From Epichloe hybrida (lineage: Eukaryota > Ascomycota > Sordariomycetes > Hypocreales > Clavicipitaceae): 64,000 nt of DNA. Shown here piece by piece: positions 25,416 to 37,264 of the stretch. Position 1 is the first letter of the stretch; every line of letters starts with the position of its first letter. The position numbers were made by a program, and so were the translations under genes. The stretch lies in NCBI GenBank assembly GCA_019022495.1, contig JAFEKR010000027.1, forward strand, positions 124,001 to 188,000, read 5' to 3'. A model generated the notes under the pieces. The model searched no databases and was not told the origin of the DNA. It saw only the letters and a program-made list of their open reading frames with translations.

Positions 25416-27369
25416 CTAAATGTTGTTCATGAGCCACGGATAGTTTTCGACTTCGCTGTAAAAGTCGGCAGGCGCAAAAGTCGGGTCAAAGCTGACATCA
25501 CCATCAACAGGAGCAGAAATGGCATAGATTGCATTGCTGGCGTGAGGCATGGTGTCGTAGGAAGTTTCATTCACATGAGCGACTTCATCCGACGCGGCGC
25601 CATCACCAGCAACAAGTGCGCTGGCAAGGTGCGCCTGAGAGGCATCCTGAAACAATATGTCGTAGTCGTAGTCGGCATCGTGGTCACGCGCATCTCTGTC
25701 CACGCCTTGCTCCAAGGTCCAGTCGTTTTTGTCAACACCTAGAGCATTTGCGCCATCATCAACAGCGGAGACTGCGCTGGAGACTGGCTCTTCGTCATCC
25801 TCGCAGCCGAAAACAACCTCCTCGAACCAGAGCTTCAGCTCCGACATGGAAGGCCAATCCCCGCCACCCTTCCCACCTCGTTTCTCACCATTGGGTTTCT
25901 TGTTCTTGCCCCGAGTAGCCTTGGGCTTGAAATGGATGCGGCGCAAGTGATCGGCGGCATTATAGTAGGCGCCATATCTTTTGCCACTTGAGCACGACTT
26001 ACACTCCGATAATGGCTGAACGGCTGTCACTGTAGATACGAGTCCGGCTGTGGCCGGATCCCGACACACATACTTCTTGACGACACCCTTGTGTTTGGCG
26101 TTGAGATGGCGACGAAGTTCATGATCTCCGCGAAAGCCTTCGGGATGCTCATCGCACTTGGTGCAAAAGACTTTTGGGCCCTTGGGTCGCCGATATGGAG
26201 CCCTTTTAAGGGCCAGCTTGCCCCCTCTACCATGTGTTGACCTTTTCTTGGTTGCCAGAGAATCCGATGTGCCATCAAGCCTGTGGCGGAGATTGGTGAA
26301 CTTTCCATTCTCTAGTTGTTTCGTCAGAGTCTCGCGAAGGCGACGGTCGGAGTTGGGGCCCAATGATCTTGCGCTCGTGAAGCTAGTTTCGGATACCGAG
26401 CGTTGCATCGACAGCGAGGCGGAAGGAGAAAGAAACCCGGCAGTATTGGATGTGGACGGGGGATAGCTGTGAGCAGGCGAAAAGCTGGAGCCTATGGCAA
26501 GCAAATCGGTATGGGAAACGGCACTCATTGCACAGTGGGCATCCTCTTCGATCGGCTGAATAGGTTCCTGGGCAGAAAGTTCCTCGGTGTGGCAGGAATG
26601 AGAAGACGGACGTCTCATCATGTTGGCACCACTGCTGCCTCCATAGGCACTGTTCTGCCTTGTAAGCGGCGGGGCAGATTCGAAAGCAGAACGTCCCGAC
26701 ACCATGGAGGGAGGAGCGGATGGTACGATGTTGCTGCGGGCTTCATCAGGTGGGAAGTATGTTCCGGCAGAAGCCAGGTAGGACTGCTCATCGCACCATC
26801 TGGCGGAAAGGTGGTAGCTGCCATGATATATACCAGCTTCGGGAACCATGCTGTTCTCATCAACGCTGGCCAAAGGGCCTTGGCTCGGGGCAGCACGAAA
26901 AGGAGAGGGTTCATTAGCAAAGCCCGAAATACCAGCGGTGGATGAAGCGGCTGCACCGCCGTACATAGAGGCAATGCCAAAGTCGGAATGGCTGGAGACG
27001 CTGCGAGCCCTGTATTGCAAAGGACGGTCTTGTTGCGAACATTCCCGCTGGCGGCGGGTAGGTGCTCGCCACTCGGAGCCAAATCGATTCTGCGTTATAT
27101 GGGTTAGTAAACATGGACAGCTTGAGGGAAAGAAACGGATGGGACTGTCCTACATCCATGGCGGCATCTAGGGAAGCTCGACGATTCGTATATGGCTGGC
27201 TGGTCCAGCATGGAGAAAGGTTGGCGGAGGAGTCTGGCGTGGGCCAATGCTGATTTGCAAGCTGGTCACGGAGCAGCTCGACAGAAGCAGTCAGTTTTTG
27301 AACTTGGAGTTGAAGCTGGAGCTTTTCCTCTCCATCAGTCGGGTTGCTCGTCTCGTTGTGGTCAATCAT
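25416..27369 (-). CDS. C2H2/DUF7896-like zinc-finger regulator
   Basis: Probable nuclear transcription factor. Exon 1 (27369-27154) encodes a Gln-rich predicted coiled segment (EEKLQLQLQVQKLTASVELL). A 64-bp intron (27153-27090, GTAGGA..CAG, branch-like CTAAC) joins in phase 0 to exon 2 (27089-25416), giving 629 aa. After a long Ser/Pro-rich region come paired zinc-finger-like units: FCTKCDEHPEGFRGDHELRR with HLNAKH, then CRDP...ECKSCSSGKRYGAYYN with ADHLRRIHFKPK. This is the layout of the fungal DUF7896 family. The C-terminus is acidic. An in-frame ATG at 27504 would add 45 residues of low complexity; 27369 is preferred because the sequence from there is protein-like. Confidence 0.85.
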
Positions 27370-28549
27370 TCGGAATGAGTGGTGGCACTGGCAGCCTCTC
27401 ACGCTCTCTGGCTGGCGTTTGCAACTGGCCGCGGGTCGAGGGGCCGCAGTTGTAGTTAGCGTGTGTGTTATAGCAGCCTGGTTATACATATATTTACGAC
27501 GCATCTTTACCTAGTATTTATTATTTTTATACCCAAGTCAGTGGCGGTTGATGGGTTGATCCAGTTGTCTCAGACGGTGCGCTGCAAAAAGTGGACGACG
27601 TGCAAGGATGACGGATGACGGGTGCGATAGTCATACCGCAGCCTCTGGTTACCAGGCCGCACGAACAAGTAACGAAACTAAAATGCGGCGACGAGTGATT
27701 TGACTATCTGGGAGTAGAATGCTAACCGTCTGATGGTGGCTAGCAAGCACTATGTTGGAAAGGAGATGAGGGAGAAGGAGGGAGAGATGGGCATGAGGGA
27801 GAAGAGCGGATTTAATAAAGGCGTTCAGTCCAGCAGCGGCGGTTCGAATGAGGCGACCAGACTCTGTCAACGTGTGTGCCAACCAGTGCCTATTGCCAGT
27901 GCCTATTGCCAGTGCCCATTACCAGTGCCCATTACCAGTGCCCATTACCAGTGCCAACCAGTGCCAATCCAGGTGCCTGCGCCTCGGTGTGCCAATCAAG
28001 AGTCAAGTGCACCTTGCTGCATGCGATGCGGCTCTGCAGTCATGTGCCAGTCTCAGTCAACTTGGGAGTATCCTCCATATACTCCGTATACTCCACATAC
28101 TCCGTATGAACAAGAGCGTTGCAAGTCGAACCTGTGTTTTCTGGCTACTCGGAGCTCCGGATCGCAACGCTCCGTTCAGTTGTCCACGCTCTGTTCATGA
28201 CAATGCACCTCGACTCTTCCCAGAAAAGCAATTCGTTGACCGAGCTGGTGGGCTGTACTGTATAGCTGCTGCCTACGGGCTCGCAATGATGATTTATAAT
28301 TAGCGGAGGCCGCCTCGAAAAGTGAGGCGAGCATGCTTCAAGATCAAAGTTGTGCAGTGCGGCCGTGCCAGTGACTGACTGCTGGGGTGAGCAAGCATCC
28401 CATGCTGGCGCGGCAAATCTTCGGCATTCGCAATGACACCTTGGCAACTACAAGGACGGGAAGCCAAGTCTCCATCAACCCCCAACGTTCCTCTTTCAGA
28501 ACCACCAATCTTTAATGCCCATGTAACATAGAGGACAAGCCGCGGCAAA
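27370..28549. promoter_or_regulatory. divergent upstream region of C2H2 regulator and yos9
   Basis: 1180 bp between divergent starts. Holds a 13-bp minisatellite (27883-27967) and two TACTCCGTA nonamers (28080, 28098). No gene is supported. Confidence 0.5.
27883..27967. repeat. 13-bp minisatellite
   Basis: About six copies of a 13-bp unit (CCAGTGCCTATTG, later CCAGTGCCCATTA), the last copies truncated. The ordered change of variant along the array suggests growth by unequal exchange. Confidence 0.92.
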
Positions 28550-30232
28550 ATGCGCCGTTTCAATCTTGTTCTCCTTGCCAGCTTGCGACTGGCCGCAGCA
28601 CGGTCTCGGAGCTTTACAATCCATGATGATCTGCTTGCCTTTCCTCAGGTACGTCGACGCTGGGCTGAGAGCATCGGATCCCCGGGGAATCGTGACAACT
28701 GCCCAACACGCGCGCAGTTTGAGGTCGTCTTTGCTGAAAAGCGAGTAACCGAAAAGGAGGCACTGGCTCTAGTTGAGCGTAATAATCAACACCCGACACA
28801 TTCGGCCGAATTCTCACAAGCAACGGCGAACGAGGCTCATGCAACAACGGATGCGGCAGCTGCTGGAGCCTCGAGCTCTGACGAATCGGACGAAATTGCC
28901 GGGTACGCTTACGAGATTCTCAACATGTCCCCGCATCGGTACCTCTGCTCCATACCCGTGATACAGCCGCCTGGTCCGGTGAACGAAACAGAGAATGCGC
29001 TAGCAAAGGCCGAAGAGGAAAGAGAACACTACAGGGCTGCCGTCAAGGGCTGGGAGCTTATCAACAATTTCGAAGACAACTGCCTGTACTATGTCTCTGG
29101 ATGGTGGAGCTACAGCTTTTGCAAGAATCGCGAAATCGTGCAGTACCATGCAGTCTCTGTCACTAGCAATGGCCAGATTCCCCAACGCGACCCAAACAGC
29201 CAGGAGTACATCTTGGGCCAAGTGCCCTCGCTCCCCGCGACAACAGGAGACAGACACTCGAAAAAGAGGCGAGATACAAACGACCCCCCCCGGCTGCCTG
29301 CTGAACTGCAGATAAAAGGCGACCAACGGTATTTGGTCCAACGGCTGGAAGGTGGCACAGTGTGCGATTTAACGGGCAAGGAGCGTTCCATCGAGGTCCA
29401 GTATCAGTGCGTTCCGGGTCTTCAGAACGACAAAATTGGTTGGATCAAGGAGGTGGTTACCTGCTCGTACATCATGATGATCAGTACGCCTCGCCTGTGC
29501 AATGATGTTGCCTTTCAGCCTCCCGTGGAGAAGACGGCGAATCCCATCAGCTGCCAACTCATAACTGATGTCAGCGATTCATCACATCTCCTCCTAGAGC
29601 AGCATGTTCTATCCGCACAGCAGCAAGCAGAAGGCGTCAGACAAGACGCCAACGAGGCAGAAGCGGACAAGGAGATGACTAAGAACCAAGACGGAACTCC
29701 TCAAATTACCGTAGGAGGTATCGTAGTCGGCGGGAAACGGGTACTTTCTACCGGCGACGATGGCGGCAAACCGCTGAAGCTCCAGCAACTAGCCAATCTG
29801 TTTGCTCCTCAACCCAAGGTTATGGAAATCATTGCCCAAGCAGCCAGCAAAGCTGACGGGGGTAAGGTTAAGGAGCTGACGGCCGAGGAGCTTGAAAGCT
29901 TGAAAATTGACCCCAAAGCCGTGGAAGAAATGCGCGAAAAACTGAAGAAGCTTGCTGGGGATTCTGGCTGGAAAATGGAGATATTTCAGATGCACGATAA
30001 CGATGAGAAGGAGATACTAGGGTATATTGACGAACCAGAGGGGGCGAAGGACTCCAAGGGCAAATCCGACAAGGCCAAGCAGGGGAAGAAGGACGTCGAA
30101 GGCGGTCGGAACGCGAATGAAGAGGGTGAAGACTCTTCATCAAAGGAGAGGAAAGGTGCGAACTCAAAGGACAGGAAGAAGGGGGGTCGGGAGGGTAGTG
30201 AAGAAAAGTTTTACGATGGCGATGAGTTGTAG
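28550..30232 (+). CDS. yos9: Yos9/OS-9-like ER lectin (ERAD)
   Basis: ER-lumen lectin that recognises trimmed N-glycans on misfolded glycoproteins and passes them to the Hrd1 ubiquitin ligase complex. ATG at 28550 begins a signal peptide. A 69-bp intron (28649-28717, GTACGT..GCAG) is a multiple of three and has no stop, so the unspliced frame is also open; splicing gives LLAFPQ-FEVVFAEK, which fits the family better, for 537 aa. The MRH domain (about residues 155-310 of the spliced form) shows CLYYVSGWWSYSFC, with the WW pair that contacts the glycan, then GGTVCDLTGKERSIEVQYQC and the final CSYIM..TPRLC segment. The C-terminal tail is Lys/Glu/Ser-rich and ends DGDEL, close to the HDEL/KDEL retrieval signal. 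Confidence 0.93.
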   Translation: MRRFNLVLLASLRLAAARSRSFTIHDDLLAFPQVRRRWAESIGSPGNRDNCPTRAQFEVVFAEKRVTEKEALALVERNNQHPTHSAEFSQATANEAHATTDAAAAGASSSDESDEIAGYAYEILNMSPHRYLCSIPVIQPPGPVNETENALAKAEEEREHYRAAVKGWELINNFEDNCLYYVSGWWSYSFCKNREIVQYHAVSVTSNGQIPQRDPNSQEYILGQVPSLPATTGDRHSKKRRDTNDPPRLPAELQIKGDQRYLVQRLEGGTVCDLTGKERSIEVQYQCVPGLQNDKIGWIKEVVTCSYIMMISTPRLCNDVAFQPPVEKTANPISCQLITDVSDSSHLLLEQHVLSAQQQAEGVRQDANEAEADKEMTKNQDGTPQITVGGIVVGGKRVLSTGDDGGKPLKLQQLANLFAPQPKVMEIIAQAASKADGGKVKELTAEELESLKIDPKAVEEMREKLKKLAGDSGWKMEIFQMHDNDEKEILGYIDEPEGAKDSKGKSDKAKQGKKDVEGGRNANEEGEDSSSKERKGANSKDRKKGGREGSEEKFYDGDEL

Positions 30233-31816
30233 CTTGTGAATTACATTTGGCGTTGAGGGCTTTTGTGGTACAGGTTGTTGAATACAGTGCTCATGAGTTG
30301 TTGAGCGATGATGAATCTGCGAAATTGCTGCGTTTTGGCGGTGTTGGAGCGTGGTCCAGAATGCATCTGTACTAGAATGTCACGGGGTTCTCTGCATGAC
30401 GTCTTGTGAGGGTATTCGCGTCCTAGCTAGCGACGTGTTATTATTTCGCGCCCTGGCCTCGTACTGCCGCAAACTGCGTCGGCACCTCCTGCGCTCAGGT
30501 TGGGTGGTGGGAGACACGGCTAGAACCGTGACAATCACTTGCTTCCTGCAAAAGGAATGCATCAAGGCTGCGTTGCATGTACCTGCATGAGATGTGACAT
30601 GGCCGGCTTCCGAAGAGAGTTGTACTCGGCAACAATCCATCCTCGTCCATTAGCAACAAGATTTTCCTTCTTTTTTTCCACAATGGGTCTTCAATCTCGG
30701 CACGTCATACTCATCTCCACACTCCTCAATGCAAGCACTTTAGCACTGGGGTTGCGACGGTTAGTTCCGCCGCCGTTGGCCGCTAGTTCGTGGTGTCCTA
30801 CGGAGTGTCCTGCGGAGTAATGGTAATGAGGCTTGCCTTACCTTGCAAGGTGGTCAAGACTTTGCTTCCGTCAGTAGGGAGCCTGGTGCGAAAGAATAAT
30901 GCAAGAATTGCAGAAGCACCTTTGCGTGTACATAAGTCTATGATAGTTGTACTACAGTAGGTTCAAGTAATTCCGAGCAACTCGTAGCAAAATTAGCGCA
31001 GAACCCACAGCGTGTTATGATGCCCGCTGCTCGGATTTACCTGCGACCCACTGTAGTGATTTTCCGCTACATAATCCGTACACGTCACTACATCTACATC
31101 GCGCTTATTAACTGTTTTAACAAGGTCTCTGACCTTGTGGCAGGGGCCTGTGGGGGCCTCACAGACCCATCTCCTTGGTATTATGTACACAAATGGAAGG
31201 ATAAAAGCTCCTCTTTTACTTTGGGCAGCTTGCTTCAATGATTTATACTATTCTTCCTAATTCTTAGACAAGACTAACTTAACATTAGTCTTGAGATTAT
31301 GTGAAGAGTTGTATTGTAGTATGTATTGTAAGCTTGGATATTGGGTAGGGGCCGTAAGGCGCAGTGCACACACAGGTCTTGTGCGTAGGGGACGTAGTGG
31401 AAGTTACAGGCGTGTACCTTCCGGGCTCATACAAGTAACTTATCGTGCGTGGGGCACGTGATGTCGGAAAAAGATGTCCCTTAGCAGGATGATCAATGGA
31501 AAGACAAGGATGGATTGAAGCTAGAGGATAAAAGCTCCTCTGATATAGAGAGAGCAGTCAAGTGAGTGAATGTTGTATGCTTTTTCGAGTGCGTAAACGC
31601 GATTTGGCTACGTGCATCTTCAGCTTCCTTCTTACGGTTGTGCGCGCATCGGGCAACACTTGGACTCTGTGAGAAATGGCCGAAACAGTAGCCGGGGGGG
31701 TGCGATCCTCCTATTGAATGCACAGTGTCATTACGGGCTACGTTTGGCCGACTGAAGCTTGAGGAGCCCCGTCGCGTCCTTTAATGAACTGATTTACGGA
31801 GTACCCATTGCGGTTG
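30233..31816. other. intergenic with inverted repeat and short duplications
   Basis: No gene is supported. It contains an imperfect inverted repeat (30951-31057), a 17-bp direct repeat (AGGATAAAAGCTCCTCT at 31198 and 31525), and a TACGGAGTA nonamer at 31795. The 31320-31480 part is GT-rich and could be an old solo LTR, but I see no ends. Confidence 0.5.
30951..31057. repeat. 107-bp imperfect inverted repeat (MITE-like)
   Basis: Ends ACTACAGTAGG and CCCACTGTAGT are inverted copies of each other. Similarity continues inward about 30 bp to CCGAGCA/TGCTCGG, leaving a loop of roughly 45 bp. A second short inverted pair (TGTAGTGA/TCACTACA) overlaps the right end, 31053-31091. No clear target duplication is visible. 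Confidence 0.6.
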
Positions 31817-31821
31817 ATTGT

Positions 31822-32054
31822 TGTTGGAATCCCGCCGCAAGCGCTCAACCGCATGCAGGCAACTTGGACACTAGGACCCACCTAACTAGTTACTTTTCCG
31901 GACCTTTAGTAGATGCATAGTATAGTTTATATAGGCAGATTATATACCCTATAGTATAGGTACTTAGTTATTTAAACTATAGTCCATGCCCTCTTATAGG
32001 GTTAGGTAACTTAATCTATACCTTTATTTCTAATCCTAGCTGCTTAGTCTAATA
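31822..32054 (+). repeat. Copia 5' LTR (233 bp)
   Basis: Gap-free match to the 3' LTR. The first 80-90 bp keep C and G (TGTTGGAATCCC..), while the rest shows C-to-T and G-to-A changes. Confidence 0.94.
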
Positions 32055-35000
32055 TAGTAGTAATTACTTAGTGTTCATAATATAAAGACCCTTCTTTTTA
32101 ATTAATACCTTTATTAAGTTAATTCTAATTAATTAATTATTAAATTTAGTACATCCTAGTAAGAGAATAGGGTTTAATTATAATTATTAATATTATAATT
32201 AGGTAACCCCTAGTAGTAAGGAAGATTTACATAGGTTAAAGTTTAATAAATTATAATAATAATAACATAGGATATTATTAAGATATCTAAGGAAACTAAC
32301 ACTACTTAAGGCTATAAGCTAGTAGTTAAGCTATAGGAACCCTATTATTAGGACCTATAGTTTAAGATAATAAAGGTAAGAGCTATTAAAGATAGGATCT
32401 AGGTCTTTATTAATTCTAATTTAATAATAACTCTTAACTATTTACCTAAGCCACTAATTCTAATAGGAAAAGGGACTCTAGTAGTAAGAAAAGTAGTAAT
32501 TATAGCTTTAACTACTTTACTAGAAAACTAGACTAAAGGGCCTTAAACACACTTAAGAATATTAATATCTAGAGTTATAAGTAATTAGTAGTAACCTTAA
32601 GAAAGCTCTCCTTCTATAAGCATTACTCCTATTATTAACTTAACTAAAGAGAGATACTTTAAATACCCTTAATAACTAAATAATACTAAAGATAGCGCTT
32701 AGTGTATAGTTCTTAATAGATAATATTAAGTATTTAATAGTTAGTATTAGAGTCTATTAAAGACTATAAGAGAATACTATAATTAGTTTATTATAATACT
32801 TAGAAATAAGTATAAGTAAATAATCCTATAGTATATCTTACTTTATAAGAAGCTTAGAGAGCTTATAAGGAATATAATACCTTTAAATAGAATAATTAGG
32901 TATTATACTAAGGTTAACTTTAATAAAGTTATTAAGCGTAGCCTAGTAAAGGTTAATATTAATAAATAGCTTACTAACGCCCTAATTAGCTATAAGCAAT
33001 GTTTTTAAGTAAATTACTTAATTATAAAAGGTAACTCTCTAATTAAGATAATTAATAATGCTATTAGCACCTAATTCCCTTTAATTTCAGCTTAAATTAA
33101 TTTACTAATCTTTACCGCTAAGATTAAGGGTAAAACCCTTAATTTCTACTCTATAATTACAAGGATTAGGTATCTAATTAAAGCCTAGGGGAGGTCTTAA
33201 AGTAAATCCAGAGAATCTTTTAGAGTAGAGCTAACTCTTAATAGTTAGACTAAAGAAGATCTTAATAAGGGAGAGAAGAAGCTACTTTATATTTATTATA
33301 ATAAGTATAAGGCTAAGAAGTTAAAGGACTCTTAGAAGAACTATTAAATACTTTACCTGCCTAAGAATTAGACTATTAAGGAAGATTAATTAAAAAAGGC
33401 AAAAGAAGTAATAAATTAACAATCTAATAATATTAAAAAGGCCTATAACACGTGGCTTAAGGAGTATAACGCAAAGGAAGCTAAGGAAGTAAAGGAAAGC
33501 AAGCTAGAGGGTAATACTACCTTTATTACTATAGAGCTATCTTTAGAAGCTTTTTATGCCTAAGGGCGCTTGTAAGTAATACTTAATAGCAGTACTTTAG
33601 TACATATCTTTAATAATAAACGCTAGTTTATTAACCTAGATTACAGTAATTAACTAAGTATCTAAGCTAGGTACGGAGTTACTAAGGCTTATAGCGTTAG
33701 CATAGCCTAGATTAAATTAACAAACAGCCAGACCCTTACGTTATTAAACGCGTAGTATTAACTAACCTTCTTTATAAACCTTATATTACTTTAGTTACTT
33801 ATAATAAAAGGTATAAGGTAGGATAATCTCACAGGGATTATCATAGACCTAGTAAGAGGTAATTATAAGATCTTTTTAACTATAACTCTTAGTACTTAAC
33901 TATGTATTAAAGGGGATAGCCCTAATAAGGCTTTTACTATTAGAAAGGACTCTTATAACCTAAAACCCCTAATAGCTATAAAAGCAAACCTTTAGCACAT
34001 AAGAATAGCTTATCTAGGTAAAGATATAATGGATTAAGTGCTTTAAAAAGTTAACATACTAATAAAAGAGCGTAGTAAGGGTAAATATAAGATTTACTAT
34101 ATAGCTAAGGCACAGAGGTAAATATTACAAGTTTCACAGACAGATTCCCTACCCTTAGGACCTCTTTAGGTTATAACCTATAACCTCTTTGCTTAATTAC
34201 AAGGCTATAATAAGGATTATTATATTACTCTCTTTACTTATAGAGTAATAGGCCTCTAATATATCTTTATAATTCTAATAAAGACTGAAATTACGTCTTA
34301 CTTTAATTAATTAGAAGTGTGCTATGTAAGGACCTTTAGAATTCATATTATAGTTATTATTACTAATAGGGAAATTACCTTCTAGACTAAGAAGTAAGAG
34401 GTAAAGGTTACTAATAGAGGTATTATTATTAGAAAGTCTAGCCTAGCTCACCCGCATTAAAATAGGCATGCTAAGTGGTCTAGGGGGGTGATAATAAGAG
34501 TTATAATAACTCTAATAACCTAAGTAGGCTTTCTAGAGAATCTTTAGCCTATAGCTATAGAAGTAGCTATTTATATCCTTAATTGCATACCTAGAAAGTC
34601 TTTAGATTAGCTTTTACTATATTAAGCTTTAAATAAATAGCTATAAGAGAATAAGCTTTAATAGAATGATTTACTAGAGAAGCTAGAAGCTTTATTAAAT
34701 TATCTTTAAGCTTTTAGTTATAAAGCTTTTATAATAATATAGGATAGGCTTAGGAAGATAGGTCTAAAGCTATTATAAAGAGCTTATATTAGTTATCTAG
34801 CTAGTTATATCTCTTCTACCTAATATCTGATTTAGGTACTAATAATGCAGAGGAATTGTTAGTTCTTATTAAGCTATGTTACCTTTAATAAGTTAATCTT
34901 CTATACTTAAGAAAAGGACCTTTTAATTAAGGAAAAAGAGCTTAAAAAACACCTCCTTTAAGAGCTTATAGAAGACTTTAAGGTTAATAATATAAATATA

Positions 35001-37026
35001 AGACATCCTTAAGATATAGGGCACCTATAGGCACAAGACTCCCTTCCTCTAATCTAATAGCAAAAAGATTAATATAGTTGTGATTAACTAAATAATAAAG
35101 AAAAGGAAAAAGGAACTTAGGAATTAACTCTCCTAACTCCTCTAAATTCACCTAGCTATTAACCGGATTTTTTAGATTATAAACCAATAAATATTAATAG
35201 TCTGTTAAATCCTTCCGAAATGGATTATAAAGATAAAGATCTAGATATTCCTAATATTAATAAAGATAACCTCCTTAAAGCTTTTACTACTACCTTTGCC
35301 CTAGGAGCTAAGAGCAAAGAAAAGCCTTATATATTAAGACTTCCTTTACCTCTTGCTTATTATAATTATTTAGCTAGGCACCCTAAAGAAAAGGTATTTA
35401 TTAAAGTAAGAGATAAAGAGTATAATAAAGTTATTAATAATAAGGTTCCTATTAAAGTTAGTAAATTAGAAGTCCCTTTATATATTAAGATCTTAGGACT
35501 TACTTAGGTATTTGCCTATAAATTAGATTAATTAGGCTACCTTATAAGGCATAAGGCTTAATTATATATACTTAGGAATTAGTAAGCAAAAGGGAACCTT
35601 TTTATAAGAGCTGCTATATTAGTAAGCATTATATTTAGACTCCTTATAGTAATTCTATGCTACTTTAACCTTAAAGCTTATTAGTATAATTTTATTATAG
35701 CTTTCCTAAACTTAAAGCTAGATAAAGAGGTATATTATAAGATACCACTAGGTTATAGGGATAAACAAGCTTACTTAAAGCTCTTAAGCGCTATCTATAG
35801 GCTACGTAAAGCTCCCCTTCTTTAGATAAAGGAATTAATTAAATAGTTAGTAAGTAAAGGATTTATATAGATCTTTAAAGATATTTATATGTTTATTAAG
35901 AATAGATTAATTATCTTCTTTTATATTAATAACCTTATAGCCTTATTTATAAAGGGAAAGTTAGCTCTTTATAATAAATTTAAAGAGAGACTCTTTAAGA
36001 GGTATAATATTAAGGACCTTAGCGAATTATAGTAGTTCTTAGGGGTTAAAATCATTAGGGATTATAAAAATTAATAATTATAGCTTAATTAGAAGTCCTA
36101 TTAGAATAAAGCAGCAATTAAATTTAATATTAAAGTCCTAGAATAGAAGCTAATAGCACTAATAACTACTATTTTACTTAATCCCTTTAAAGGTAATATT
36201 AATCTAAAGGATTTAAAGAGATATTAATCCCTAGTTAGTACTTTACTATATCCTATAATTATTATATAGCTAGACATTACCTTTATAGTATTATAACTAT
36301 TATAACACCTTTAATGCCTAGGACCTTAGCATATAGAAGCTATAGAAAAGGCTCTAGAGTATAGTTACGCGTAAGGAGATTTCTTAATTAAATTTAATAG
36401 TAATAATCCTAAACTTAAAGCATATAGTAATACTTCCTTTACTAATAATCTAGTTATAAGAAGAAGCTTATAAGGCTATATTATAAAGCTTTTCAGAGGT
36501 CCTATACTCTTTAAAGTAAGAAAATAAAAGACTATAATAACCTCTTCTATAGAAGTAAAGCTCCTAGCACTATTATATTATAGTAAAGAGCTAATTACCT
36601 TTAAATAATTATATTAGGAAGTTAGATTATATCTTAGAGATAATACCCTTAAGATTAAATATAATAATATATAAATAATTTATTTTCTTAAGGAAGAATT
36701 TATTAAGCTTATAATATAACTACGCTATATTAATATTTATTATTACTAGCTTTATTAAGAGGTTACAAAGGGAACCTTTAATATTACCTAGAAGATAATA
36801 AAAGAGATAATTACTAATAGCCTTATAAAGCTACTAATAGGAAAAGTATTTACGGATTTTAGATAGGCACTAGGGCTTATATAGTTACTAGATTAAATGC
36901 TTAGTACTAACCTAAAAGAGTAGGAATTACTAGAAGACCCTGCTATAATTAATAATAATTAGATTATTATAGAGATTTAATTGAATTATTATAGGATGCC
37001 TTAATTACAGGCCTCCTAGGGGGATA

Positions 37027-37259
37027 TATTAGAATCCTACTATAAGCGCTTAACCACATATAGGTAACTTAGATACTAGGACCTACCTAACTAGTTACTT
37101 TTCTAGACCTTTAGTAGATGCATAGTATAGTTTATATAGGCAGATTACATACCCTATAGTATAGGTACTTAGTTATTTAAACCATAGTCCGCGCCCTCTT
37201 ATAGGGTCAGGCAACTCAATCCACACCTTCATTTCTGATCCTAGCTGCTCGGTCCAACA
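37027..37259 (+). repeat. Copia 3' LTR (233 bp)
   Basis: Inner part mutated (TATTAGAATCCT). The last 75 bp or so are intact, ending GGTCCAACA. Confidence 0.94.
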
Positions 37260-37264
37260 ATTGT

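Larger units (their letters stand above)
31822..37259 (+). mobile_element. RIP-degraded Ty1/Copia LTR retrotransposon
   Basis: 5438-bp element with 233-bp LTRs (31822-32054 and 37027-37259) whose intact ends are TGTTGGA..TCCAACA, flanked by a perfect 5-bp duplication ATTGT (31817-31821 and 37260-37264). A purine tract precedes the 3' LTR (about 37017-37026). Integrase remnants (about 34280-34620, with AIEVAIYILN..IPRKSLD) come before reverse transcriptase remnants (about 35740-35960, YRLRKAP and FFYINNLI, the former YVDD box). That order identifies Ty1/Copia. Stops are dense, apart from a 95-codon open stretch (35220-35507) between the two domains, which is a relic of pol rather than a gene. 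Confidence 0.93.

Noticed and set aside
31198..31541. 17-bp direct repeats as ends of another LTR element
   Set aside because: No TG..CA ends, no target duplication and no internal coding relics; reported only as a short duplication.
35220..35507. 95-codon open frame as an independent gene
   Set aside because: It lies between the integrase and reverse transcriptase relics of the Copia element and reads as part of pol.
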